A DNA stretch of 64,000 nt, taken from positions 248,001-312,000 of the forward strand of contig JAKSZU010000219.1 of the NCBI GenBank assembly GCA_026018925.1, read 5' to 3'. The notes beneath the pieces are model-generated. The model had not been told where the DNA came from, searched no databases, and saw nothing but the letters and a program-made list of their open reading frames with translations. Shown piece by piece: positions 47,601-59,972 of the stretch. Position 1 is the first letter of the stretch, and every line of letters starts with the position of its first letter. The DNA comes from Tupaia tana. Taxonomy: Eukaryota; Chordata; Mammalia; Scandentia; Tupaiidae. The position numbers and the translations under genes were made by a program.

Positions 47601-49980
47601 TTTTGTTAATAAGCCCTTCTGCTCCTTTCTCCCAGGCAGGAGAGTTGAGCCATTCTCTGAGAAGATTCCACATGGATACTGGAACTAGATATTTCAGGGC
47701 ACAGGCGAAATGAAGATTTTCTACTCATAATTCAGCCTCCAGCAAGCTAAGCTAGTGTGGTAGGGAGCCCCTCTGGCCTTCTATCCCTGTCTCTGTGTCT
47801 CTGAGGTCTCTGTCTCTCTCTGCTCCTGTCTCCTCATATTTTGTGGTAATTTTTCCTTTTTACGATTTTTTTAAAGGTAGAATTTCTCTCTGGCTCTCAG
47901 CTCCATCTTTTGTTTTGTTAATAAGCCTTTCTGCTCCTTTCTCCCAGGCAGGAGAGTTGAGCCATTCTCTGAGAAGATTCCACATAGATACTGGGAAGTA
48001 GATATTTCAGGGCACAGGCGAAATGAAGATTTTCTACTCATAATTCAGCCTCCAGCAAGCAAAGCTAGTGTGGTAGGGAGCCCCTCTGGCCTTCTATCCC
48101 TGTCTCTGTGTCTCTGAGGTCTCTGTCTCTCTCTGCTCCTGTCTCCACATTTTTTTTGGTAATTTTTCCTTTTTACGATTTTTTTAAAGGTAGGATTTCT
48201 CTCTGGCTCTCAGCTCCATCTTTTGTTTTGTTAATAAGCCCTTCTGCTCCTTTCTCCCAGGCAGGAGAGTTGAGCCATTCTCTGAGAAGATTCCACATGG
48301 ATACTGGGAACTAGATATTTCAGGGCACAGGCGAAATGAAGATTTTCTACTCATAATTCAGCCTCCAGCAAGCTAAGCTAGTGTGGTAGGGAGCCCCTCT
48401 GGCCTTCTATCCCTGTCTCTGTGTCTCTGAGGTCTCTGTCTCTCTCTGCTCCTGTCTCCTCATATTTTGTGGTAATTTTTCCTTTTTACGATTTTTTTAA
48501 AGGTAGAATATCTTTCTGGCTCTCAGCTCCATCTTTTGTTTTGTTAATAAGCCTTTCTGCTCCTTTCTCCCAGGCAGGAGAGTTGAGCCATTCTCTGAGA
48601 AGATTCCACATAGATACTGGGAAATAGATATTTCAGGGCACAGGCGAAATGAAGATTTTCTACTCATAATTCAGCCTCCAGCAAGCAAACCTAGTGTGGT
48701 AGGGAGCCCCTCTGGCCTTCTATCCCTGTCTCTGTGTCTCTGAGGTCTCTGTCTCTCTCTGCTCCTGTCTCCTCATATTTTTGGTAATTTTTCCTTTTTA
48801 CGATTTTTTTAAAGGTAGGATTTCTCTCTGGCTCTCAGCTCCATCTTTTGTTTTGTTAATAAGCCCTTCTGCTCCTTTCTCCCAGGCAGGAGAGTTGAGC
48901 CATTCTCTGAGAAGATTCCACATGGATACTGGGAACTAGATATTTCAGGGCACAGGCGAAATGAAGATTTTCTACTCATAATTCAGCCTCCAGCAAGCAA
49001 AGCTAGTGTGGTAGGGAGCCCCTCTGGCCTTCTATCCCTGTCTCTGTGTCTCTGAGGTCTCTGTCTCTCTCTGCTCCTGTCTCCTCATTTTTTGTGGTAA
49101 TTTTTCCTTTCTACGATTTTTTTAAAGGTAGAATTTCTCTCTGGCTCTCAGCTCCATCTTTTGTTTTGTTAATAAGCCCTTCTGCTCCTTTCTCCCAGGC
49201 AGTAGAGTTGAGCCATTCTCTGAGAAGATTCCACATGGATACTGGGAACTAGATATTTCAGGGCACAGGCGAAATGAAGGTTTTCTACTCATAATTCAGC
49301 CTCCAGCAAGCAAAGCTAGTGTGGTAGGGAGCCCCTCTGGCCTTCTATCCCTGTCTCTGTGTCTCTGAGGTCTCTGTCTCTCTCTGCTCCTGTCTCCTCA
49401 TATTTTTGGTAATTTTTCCTTTTTACGATTTTCTTAAAGGTAGAATTTCTCTCTGGCTCTACGCTCCATCTTTTGTTTTGTTAATAAACCCTTCTGCTCC
49501 TTTCTCCCAGGCAGGAGTGTTGAGCCATTCTCTGAGAAGATTCCACATGGATACTAGGAACTAGATATTTCAGGGCACAGGCGAAATGAAGATTTTCTAC
49601 TCATAATTCAGCCTCCAGCAAGCAAAGCTAGTGTGGTAGGGAGCCCCTCTGGCCTTCTATCCCTGTCTCTGTGTCTCTGAGGTCTCTGTCTCTCTCTGCT
49701 CCTGTCTCCTCATATTTTGGTAATTTTTCCTTTTTACGATTTTTTTAAAGTTAGAATTTCTCTCTGGCTCTCAGCTCCATCTTTTGTCTTGTTAATAAGC
49801 CCTTCTGCTCCTTTCTCCCAGGCAGGAGAGTTGAGCCATTCTCTGAGAAGATTCCACATGGATACTGGGAACTAGATATTTCAGGGCACAGGTGAAATGA
49901 AGATTTTCTACTCATAATTAGCTTCCAGCAAGCTAAGCTTGTGTGGTAGGGAGCCCCTCTGGCCTTCTATCCCTGTCTCT
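44672..49980. repeat. Rearranged right-domain block with 10-monomer echo
   Basis: 44985-46233 matches 48108-49358 at 3,123-3,125 bp (10 monomers). Between them, 46234-47482 holds four members of the 5-monomer unit, followed by ccacat and tattttgtgg monomers at 47483 and 47795. The arrangement reads as the 5-monomer unit spliced into the six-monomer block by unequal exchange. Confidence 0.78.
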
Positions 49981-52477
49981 GTGTCTCTGAGGTCTCTGTC
50001 TCTCTCTGCTCCTGTCTCCACATTTTTTTTGGTAATTTTTCCTTTTTACGATTTTTTTAAAGGTAGGATTTCTCTCTGGCTCTCAGCTCCATCTTTTGTT
50101 TTGTTAATAAGCCCTTCTGCTCCTTTCTCCCAGGCAGGAGAGTTGAGCCATTCTCTGAGAAGATTCCACATGGATACTGGGAACTAGATATTTCAGGGCA
50201 CAGGCGAAATGAAGATTTTCTACTCATAATTCAGCCTCCAGCAAGCTAAGCTAGTGTGGTAGGGAGCCCCTCTGGCCTTCTATCCCTGTCTCTGTGTCTC
50301 TGAGGTCTCTGTCTCTCTCTGCTCCTGTCTCCTCATATTTTGTGGTAATTTTTCCTTTTTACGATTTTTTTAAAGGTAGAATTTCTCTCTGGCTCTCAGC
50401 TCCATCTTTTGTTTTGTTAATAAGCCTTTCTGCTCCTTTCTCCCAGGCAGGAGAGTTGAGCCATTCTCTGAGAAGATTCCACATAGATACTGGGAACTAG
50501 ATATTTCAGGGCACAGGCGAAATGAAGATTTTCTACTCATAATTCAGCCTCCAGCAAGCAAAGCTAGTGTGGTAGGGAGCCCCTCTGGCCTTCTATCCCT
50601 GTCTCTGTGTCTCTGAGGTCTCTGTCTCTCTCTGCTCCTGTCTCCTCATTTTTTTGGTAATTTTTCCTTTTTACGATTTTTTTAAAGGTAGAATTTCTCT
50701 CTGGCTCTCAGCTCCATCTTTTGTTTTGTTAATAAGCACTTCTGCTCCTTTCTCCCAGGCAGGAGGAGCCATTCTCTGAGAAGATTCCACATGGATACTG
50801 GGAACTAAATATTTCAGGGCACAGGCCAAATGCAGATTTTCTACTCATAATTCAGCTTCCAGCAAGCTAAGCTAGTGTGGTAGGGAGCCCCTCTGGCCTT
50901 CTATCCCTGTCTCTGTGTCTCTGAGGTCTCTGTCTCTCTCTGCTCCTGTCTCCTCATTTTTTTTGGTAATTTTTCCTTTTTACGATTTTTTTAAAGGTAG
51001 GATTTCTCTCTGGCTCTCAGCTCCATCTTTTGTTTTGTTAATAAGCCCTTCTGCTCCTTTCTCCCAGGCAGGAGAGTTGAGCCATTCACTGAGAAGATTC
51101 CACATGGATACTGGGAACTAGATATTTCAGGGCACAGGCGAAATGAAGATTTTCTACTCATAATTCAGCCTCCAGCAAGCAAAGCTAGTGTGGTAGGGAG
51201 CCCCTCTGGCCTTCTATCCCTGTCTCTGTGTCTCTGAGGTCTCTGTCTCTCTCTGTTCCTGTCTCCTCATTTTTTTTGGTAATTTTTCGTTTTTACGATT
51301 TTTTTAAAGGTAGAATTTCTCTCTGGCTCTCAGCTCCATCTTTTGTTTTGTTAATAAGCCCTTCTGCTCCTTTCTCCCAGGCATGAGAGTTGAGCCATTC
51401 TCTGAGAAGATTCCACATGGATACTGGGAACTAGATATTTCAGGGCACAGGTGAAATGAAGATTTTCTACTCATAATTAGCTTCCAGCAAGCTAAGCTTG
51501 TGTGGTAGGGAGCCCCTCTGGCCTTCTATCCCTGTCTCTGTGTCTCTGAGGTCTCTGTCTCTCTCTGCTCCTGTCTCCACATTTTTTTTGGTAATTTTTC
51601 CTTTTTACGATTTTTTTAAAGGTAGGATTTCTCTCTGGCTCTCAGCTCCATCTTTTGTTTTGTTAATAAGCCCTTCTGCTCCTTTCTCCCAGGCAGGAGA
51701 GTTGAGCCATTCTCTGAGAAGATTCCACATGGATACTGGGAACTAGATATTTCAGGGCACAGGCGAAATGAAGATTTTCTACTCATAATTCAGCCTCCAG
51801 CAAGCTAAGCTAGTGTGGTAGGGAGCCCCTCTGGCCTTCTATCCCTGTCTCTGTGTCTCTGAGGTCTCTGTCTCTCTCTGCTCCTGTCTCCTCATATTTT
51901 GTGGTAATTTTTCCTTTTTACGATTTTTTTAAAGGTAGAATTTCTCTCTGGCTCTCAGCTCCATCTTTTGTTTTGTTAATAAGCCTTTCTGCTCCTTTCT
52001 CCCAGGCAGGAGAGTTGAGCCATTCTCTGAGAAGATTCCACATAGATACTGGGAACTAGATATTTCAGGGCACAGGCGAAATGAAGATTTTCTACTCATA
52101 ATTCAGCCTCCAGCAAGCAAAGCTAGTGTGGTAGGGAGCCCCTCTGGCCTTCTATCCCTGTCTCTGTGTCTCTGAGGTCTCTGTCTCTCTCTGCTCCTGT
52201 CTCCTCATTTTTTTGGTAATTTTTCCTTTTTACGATTTTTTTAAAGGTAGAATTTCTCTCTGGCTCTCAGCTCCATCTTTTGTTTTGTTAATAAGCCCTT
52301 CTGCTCCTTTCTCCCAGGCAGGAGAGTTGAGCCATTCTCTGAGAAGATTCCACATGGATACTGGGAAGTAGATAATTCAGGGCACAGGCGAAATGAAGAT
52401 TTTCTACTCATAATTCAGCCTCCAGCAAGCTAAGCTAGTGTGGTAGGGAGCGCCTCTGGCCTTCTATCCCTGTCTCT
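49981..52477. repeat. 5-monomer higher-order repeat, one full and one partial copy
   Basis: A full unit runs 49981, 50294, 50607, 50915, 51228. A second starts 51540, 51853, 52166 and is then interrupted near 52366 by gaagtagataattc. Both full-unit ends carry ataattagcttcc and taagcttgtg (49935 and 51494). Confidence 0.88.
50607..50914. repeat. Monomer with 4-bp deletion in the conserved part
   Basis: At about 50760 the usual caggagagttgagcc reads caggaggagcc, a loss of four bases. The monomer is 308 bp. It is also marked by agcacttctg and actaaatattt. The equivalent monomers at 42173, 46547 and 55912 are intact here. Confidence 0.88.
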
Positions 52478-55400
52478 GTGTCTCTGAGGTCTCTGTCTCT
52501 CTCTGCTCCTGTCTCCTCATTTTTTTGGTAATTTTTATTTTTACGATTTTTTAAAGGTAGAATTTCTCTCTGGCTCTCAGCTCCATCTTTTGTTTTGTTA
52601 ATAAGCCCTTCTGCTCCTTTCTCCCAGGCAGGAGAGTTGAGCCATTCTCTGAGAAGATTCCACATGGATACTGGGAACTAGATATTTCAGGGCACAGGCG
52701 AAATGAAGATTTTCTACTCATAATTCAGACCCCAGCAAGCAAAGCTAGTGTGGTAGGGAGCCCCTCTGGCCTTCTATCCCTGTCTCTGTGTCTCTGAGGT
52801 CTCTGTCTCTCTCTGCTCCTGTCTCCTCATTTTTTTTGGTAATTTTTACTTTCTACGATTTTTTTAAATGTAGAATTTCTCTCTGGCTCTCAGCTCCATC
52901 TTTTGTTTTGTTAATAAGCCCTTCTGCTCCTTTCTCCCAGGCAGGAGAGTTGAGCCATTCTCTGAGAAGATTCCACATGGATACTGGGAACTAGATATTT
53001 CAGGGCACAGGCGAAATGAAGATTTTCTACTCATAATTCAGCCTCCAGCAAGCAAAGCTAGTGTGGTAGGGAGCCCCTCTGGCCTTCTATCCCTGTCTCT
53101 GTGTCTCTGAGCTCTCTGTCTCTCTCTGCTCCTGTCTCCTCATTTTTTGTGGTAATTTTTCATTTTTACGATTTTTTTAAAGGTACAATTCTCTCTGGCT
53201 CTCAGCTCCATCTTTTGTTTTGTTAATAAGCCCTTCTGCTCCTTTCTCCCAGGCAGGAGAGTTGAGCCATTCTCTGAGAAGATTCCACATGGATACTGGG
53301 AACTAGATATTTCAGGGCACAGGCGAAATGAAGATTTTCTACTCATAATTCAGCCTCCAGCAATCAAAGCTAGTGTGGTAGGGAGCCCCTCTGGCCTTCT
53401 ATCCCTGTCTCTGTGTCTCTGAGGTCTCTGTCTCTCTCTGCTCCTGTCTCCTCATATTTTGGTAATTTTTCCTTTTTACGATTTTTTTAAAGTTAGAATT
53501 TCTCTCTGGCTCTCACCTCCATCTTTTGTTTTGTTAATAAGCCCTTCTGCTCCTTTCTCCCAGGCAGGAGAGTTGAGCCATTCTCTGAGAAGATTCCACA
53601 TGGATACTGGGAACTAGATATTTCAGGGCACAGGCGAAATGAAGATTTTCTACTCATAATTCAGCTTCCAGCAAGCTAAGCAAGTGTGGTAGGGAGCCCC
53701 TCTGGCCTTCTATACCTGTCTCTGTGTCTCTGAGGTCTCTGTCTCACTCTGCTCCTGTCTCCTCATATTTTTTGGTAATTTTTCCTTTTTACGATTTTTT
53801 TAAAGGTAGGATTTCTCTCTGGCTCTCAGCTGCATCTTTTGTTTTGTTAATAAGCCCTTCTGCTCCTTTCTCCCAGGCAGGAGAGTTGAGCCATTCTCTG
53901 AGAAGATTCCACATGGATACTGGGAACTAGATATTTCAGGGCACAGGCGAAATGAAGATTTTCTACTCATAATTCAGCCTCCAGCAAGCTAAGCTAGTGT
54001 GGTAGGGAGCCCCTCTGGCCTTCTATCCCTGTCTCTGTGTCTCTGAGGTCTCTGTCTCTCTCTGCTCCTGTCTCCTCATATTTTGTGGTAATTTTTCCTT
54101 TTTACGATTTTGTTAAAGGTAGAATTTCTCTCTGGCTCTCAGCTCCATCTTTTGTTTTGTTAATAAGCCCTACTGCTCTTTTCTCCCAGGCAGGATAGTT
54201 GAGCCATTCTCTGAGAAGATTCCACATGGATACTGGGAACTAGATATTTCAGGGCACAGGCGAAATGAAGATTTTCTACTCATAATACAGCCTCCAGCAA
54301 GCAAAGCTAGTGTGGTAGGGAGCCCCTCTGGCCTTCTATCCCTGTCTCTGTGTCTATGAGGTCTCTGTCTCTCTCTGCTCCTGTCTCCTCATTTTTTTTG
54401 GTAATTTTTCCTTTTTACGATTTTTTTAAAGGTAGAATTTCTCTCTGGCTCTCAGCTCCATCTTTTGTTTTGTTAATAAGCCCTTCTGCTCCTTTCTCCC
54501 AGGCAGGAGAGTTGAGCCATTCTCTGAGAAGATTCCACATGGATACTGGAACTAAATATTTCAGGTCACAGGCGAAATGAAGATTTTCTACTCATAATTC
54601 AGCTTCCAGCAAGCTAAGCTAGTGTGGTAGGGAGCCCCTCTGGCCTTCTATCCCTGTCTCTGTGTCTCTGAGGTCTCTGTCTCTCTCTGCTCCTGTCTCC
54701 TCATTTTTTTGGTAACTTTTCTTTTATGGTTTTTTTAAAGGTAGAATTTCTCTCTGGCTCTCAGCTACATCTTTTTTTTTGTTAATAAGCCCTTCTGCTC
54801 CATTCTCCCAGGCAGGAGAGTTGAGCCATTCTCTGAGAAGATTCCACATGGATACTGGGAACTAGATATTTCAGGGCACAGGCGAAATGAAGATTTTCTA
54901 CTCATAATTCAGCCTCCAGCAAGCTAAGCTAGTGTGGTAGGGAGCCCCTCTGGCCTTCTATCCCTGTCGCTGTGTCTCTGAGGTCTCTGTCTCTCTCAGC
55001 TCCTGTCTCCTCATATTTTGTGGTAATTTTTCCTTTTTACGATTTTTTTAAAGGTAGAATTTCTCACTGGCTCTCAGCTCCATCTTTTGTTTTGTTAATA
55101 AGCCTTTCTGCTCCTTTCTCCCAGGCAGGAGAGTTGAGCCATTCTCTGAGAAGATTCCACATGGATACTGGGAACTAGATATTTCAGGGCACAGGCGAAA
55201 TGAAGATTTTCTACTCATAATTCAGCCTCCAGCAAGCAAAGCTAGTGTGGTAGGGAGCCCCTCTGGCCTTCTATCCCTGTCTCTGTGTCTCTGAGGTCTC
55301 TGTCTCTCTCTGCTCCTGTCTCCACATTTTTTTTGGTAATTTTTCCTTTTTACGATTTTTTTAAAGGTAGGATTTCTCTCTGGCTCTCAGCTCCATCTTT

Positions 55401-56737
55401 TGTTTTGTTAATAAGCCCTTCTGCTCCTTTCTCCCAGGCAGGAGAGTTGAGCCATTCTCTGAGAAGATTCCACATGGATACTGGGAACTAGATATTTCAG
55501 GGCACAGGCGAAATGAAGATTTTCTACTCATAATTCAGCCTCCAGCAAGCTAAGCTAGTGTGGTAGGGAGCCCCTCTGGCCTTCTATCCCTGTCTCTGTG
55601 TCTCTGAGGTCTCTGTCTCTCTCTGCTCCTGTTCTCCTCATATTTTGTGGTAATTTTTCCTTTTTACGATTTTTTTAAAGGTAGAATTTCTCTCTGGCTC
55701 TCAGCTCCATCTTTTGTTTTGTTAATAAGCCTTTCTGCTCCTTTCTCCCAGGCAGGAGAGTTGAGCCATTCTCTCAGAAGATTCCACATAGATACTGGGA
55801 ACTAGATATTTCAGGGCACAGGCGAAATGAAGATTTTCTACTCATAATTCAGCCTCCAGCAAGCAAAGCTAGTGTGGTAGGGAGCCCCTCTGGCCTTCTA
55901 TCCCTGTCTCTGTGTCTCTGAGGTCTCTGTCTCTCTCTGCTCCTGTCTCCTCATTTTTTTGGTAATTTTTCCTTTTTACGATTTTTTTAAAGGTAGAATT
56001 TCTCTCTGGCTCTCAGCTCCATCTTTTGTTTTGTTAATAAGCCCTTCTGCTCCTTTCTCCCAGGCAGGAGAGTTGAGCCATTCTCTGAGAAGATTCCACA
56101 TGGATACTGGGAACTAAATATTTCAGGGCACAGGCGAAATGCAGATTTTCTACTCATAATTCAGCTTCCAGCAAGCTAAGCTAGTGTGGTAGGGAGCCCC
56201 TCTGGCCTTCTATCCCTGTCTCTGTGTCTCTGAGGTCTCTGTCTCTCTCTGCTCCTGTCTCCTCATTTTTTTTGGTAATTTTTCCTTTTTACGATTTTTT
56301 TAAAGGTAGGATTTCTCTCTGGCTCTCAGCTCCATCTTTTGTTTTGTTAATAAGCCCTTCTGCTCCTTTCTCCCAGGCAGGAGAGTTGAGCCATTCACTG
56401 AGAAGATTCCACATGGATACTGGGAACTAGATATTTCAGGGCACAGGCGAAATGAAGATTTTCTACTCATAATTCAGCCTCCAGCAAGCAAAGCTAGTGT
56501 GGTAGGGAGCCCCTCTGGCCTTCTATCCCTGTCTCTGTGTCTCTGAGGTCTCTGTCTCTCTCTGTTCCTGTCTCCTCATTTTTTTTGGTAATTTTTCGTT
56601 TTTACGATTTTTTTAAAGGTAGAATTTCTCTCTGGCTCTCAGCTCCATCTTTTGTTTTGTTAATAAGCCCTTCTGCTCCTTTCTCCCAGGCAGGAGAGTT
56701 GAGCCATTCTCTGAGAAGATTCCACATGGATACTGGG
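52366..56737. repeat. 14-monomer higher-order repeat (4.37 kb), copy 1
   Basis: From gaagtagataattc at about 52366 through about 55.28 kb, the sequence matches 56738-59.66 kb at an offset of 4,372-4,375 bp. Shared private changes are gggagcgcctc, attcagaccccagc, aaatgtagaatt, gagctctctg with ggtacaatt, ccagcaatcaaag, taagcaagtg, agctgcatc, gattttgttaaag, gtctatgagg, tcaggtcacagg, agctacatc and tctctcagctcc. The rest, 55285-56737, is another copy of the 5-monomer unit. Confidence 0.93.
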
Positions 56738-59659
56738 AAGTAGATAATTCAGGGCACAGGCGAAATGAAGATTTTCTACTCATAATTCAGCCTCCAGCAA
56801 GCTAAGCTAGTGTGGTAGGGAGCGCCTCTGGCCTTCTATCCCTGTCTCTGTGTCTCTGAGGTCTCTGTCTCTCTCTGCTCCTGTCTCCTCATTTTTTTGG
56901 TAATTTTTATTTTTACGATTTTTTAAAGGTAGAATTTCTCTCTGGCTCTCAGCTCCATCTTTTGTTTTGTTAATAAGCCCTTCTGCTCCTTTCTCCCAGG
57001 CAGGAGAGTTGAGCCATTCTCTGAGAAGATTCCACATGGATACTGGGAACTAGATATTTCAGGGCACAGGCGAAATGAAGATTTTCTACTCATAATTCAG
57101 ACCCCAGCAAGCAAAGCTAGTGTGGTAGGGAGCCCCTCTGGCCTTCTATCCCTGTCTCTGTGTCTCTGAGGGTCTCTGTCTCTCTCTGCTCCTGTCTCCT
57201 CATTTTTTTTGGTAATTTTTACTTTCTACGATTTTTTTAAATGTAGAATTTCTCTCTGGCTCTCAGCTCCATCTTTTGTTTTGTTAATAAGCCCTTCTGC
57301 TCCTTTCTCCCAGGCAGGAGAGTTGAGCCATTCTCTGAGAAGATTCCACATGGATACTGGGAACTAGATATTTCAGGGCACAGGCGAAATGAAGATTTTC
57401 TACTCATAATTCAGCCTCCAGCAAGCAAAGCTAGTGTGGTAGGGAGCCCCTCTGGCCTTCTATCCCTGTCTCTGTGTCTCTGAGCTCTCTGTCTCTCTCT
57501 GCTCCTGTCTCCTCATTTTTTGTGGTAATTTTTCATTTTTACGATTTTTTTAAAGGTACAATTTCTCTCTGGCTCTCAGCTCCATCTTTTGTTTTGTTAA
57601 TAAGCCCTTCTGCTCCTTTCTCCCAGGCAGGAGAGTTGAGCCATTCTCTGAGAAGATTCCACATGGATACTGGGAACTAGATATTTCAGGGCACAGGCGA
57701 AATGAAGATTTTCTACTCATAATTCAGCCTCCAGCAATCAAAGCTAGTGTGGTAGGGAGCCCCTCTGGCCTTCTATCCCTGTCTCTGTGTCTCTGAGGTC
57801 TCTGTCTCTCTCTGCTCCTGTCTCCTCATATTTTGGTAATTTTTCCTTTTTACGATTTTTTTAAAGTTAGAATTTCTCTCTGGCTCTCACCTCCATCTTT
57901 TGTTTTGTTAATAAGCCCTTCTGCTCCTTTCTCCCAGGCAGGAGAGTTGAGCCATTCTCTGAGAAGATTCCACATGGATACTGGGAACTAGATATTTCAG
58001 GGCACAGGCGAAATGAAGATTTTCTACTCATAATTCAGCTTCCAGCAAGCTAAGCAAGTGTGGTAGGGAGCCCCTCTGGCCTTCTATACCTGTCTCTGTG
58101 TCTCTGAGGTCTCTGTCTCACTCTGCTCCTGTCTCCTCATATTTTTTGGTAATTTTTCCTTTTTACGATTTTTTTAAAGGTAGGATTTCTCTCTGGCTCT
58201 CAGCTGCATCTTTTGTTTTGTTAATAAGCCCTTCTGCTCCTTTCTCCCAGGCAGGAGAGTTGAGCCATTCTCTGAGAAGATTCCACATGGATACTGGGAA
58301 CTAGATATTTCAGGGCACAGGCGAAATGAAGATTTTCTACTCATAATTCAGCCTCCAGCAAGCTAAGCTAGTGTGGTAGGGAGCCCCTCTGGCCTTCTAT
58401 CCCTGTCTCTGTGTCTCTGAGGTCTCTGTCTCTCTCTGCTCCGGTCTCCTCATATTTTGTGGTAATTTTTCCTTTTTACGATTTTGTTAAAGGTAGAATT
58501 TCTCTCTGGCTCTCAGCTCCATCTTTTGTTTTGTTAATAAGCCCTACTGCTCTTTTCTCCCAGGCAGGATAGTTGAGCCATTCTCTGAGAAGATTCCACA
58601 TGGATACTGGGAACTAGATATTTCAGGGCACAGGCGAAATGAAGATTTTCTACTCATAATACAGCCTCCAGCAAGCAAAGCTAGTGTGGTAGGGAGCCCC
58701 TCTGGCCTTCTATCCCTGTCTCTGTGTCTATGAGGTCTCTGTCTCTCTCTGCTCCTGTCTCCTCATTTTTTTTGGTAATTTTTCCTTTTTACGATTTTTT
58801 TAAAGGTAGAATTTCTCTCTGGCTCTCAGCTCCATCTTTTGTTTTGTTAATAAGCCCTTCTGCTCCTTTCTCCCAGGCAGGAGAGTTGAGCCATTCTCTG
58901 AGAAGATTCCACATGGATACTGGGAACTAAATATTTCAGGTCACAGGCGAAATGAAGATTTTCTACTCATAATTCAGCTTCCAGCAAGCTAAGCTAGTGT
59001 GGTAGGGAGCCCCTCTGGCCTTCTATCCCTGTCTCTGTGTCTCTGAGGTCTCTGTCTCTCTCTGCTCCTGTCTCCTCATTTTTTTGGTAACTTTTCTTTT
59101 ATGGTTTTTTTAAAGGTAGAATTTCTCTCTGGCTCTCAGCTACATCTTTTTTTTTGTTAATAAGCCCTTCTGCTCCATTCTCCCAGGCAGGAGAGTTGAG
59201 CCATTCTCTGAGAAGATTCCACATGGATACTGGGAACTAGATATTTCAGGGCACAGGCGAAATGAAGATTTTCTACTCATAATTCAGCCTCCAGCAAGCT
59301 AAGCTAGTGTGGTAGGGAGCCCCTCTGGCCTTCTATCCCTGTCTCTGTGTCTCTGAGGTCTCTGTCTCTCTCAGCTCCTGTCTCCTCATATTTTGTGGTA
59401 ATTTTTCCTTTTTACGATTTTTTTAAAGGTAGAATTTCTCACTGGCTCTCAGCTCCATCTTTTGTTTTGTTAATAAGCCTTTCTGCTCCTTTCTCCCAGG
59501 CAGGAGAGTTGAGCCATTCTCTGAGAAGATTCCACATGGATACTGGGAACTAGATATTTCAGGGCACAGGCGAAATGAAGATTTTCTACTCATAATTCAG
59601 CCTCCAGCAAGCAAAGCTAGTGTGGTAGGGAGCCCCTCTGGCCTTCTATCCCTGTCTCT
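56738..59659. repeat. 14-monomer higher-order repeat, copy 2 (2.9 kb matched)
   Basis: In the aligned 2.9 kb I could find only four differences from copy 1. Three are one-base indels (near 53190 vs 57557, 54548 vs 58922, and 57171) and one is a substitution (ctcctgtc near 54070 vs ctccggtc near 58443). This is the most similar large pair in the window. The match stops at 59660, where copy 1 has ccacatttttt and copy 2 has catttattttgg. Confidence 0.92.
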
Positions 59660-59972
59660 GTGTCTCTGAGGTCTCTGTCTCTCTCTGCTCCTGTCTCCTC
59701 ATTTATTTTGGTAATTTTTCCTTTTTACGATTTTTTTAAAGGTAGAATTTCTCTCTGGCTCTCAGCTCCATCTTTTGTTTTGTTAATAAGCCCTTCTGCT
59801 CATTTCTCCCAGGCAGGAGAGTTGAGGCATTCTCTGAGAAGATTCCACATGGATACTGGGAACTAGATATTTCAGGGCACAGGCGAAATGAAGATTTTCT
59901 ACTCATAATTCAGCCTCCAGCAAGCTAAGCTAGTGTGGTAGGGAGCCCCTCGGGCCTTCTATCCCTGTCTCT

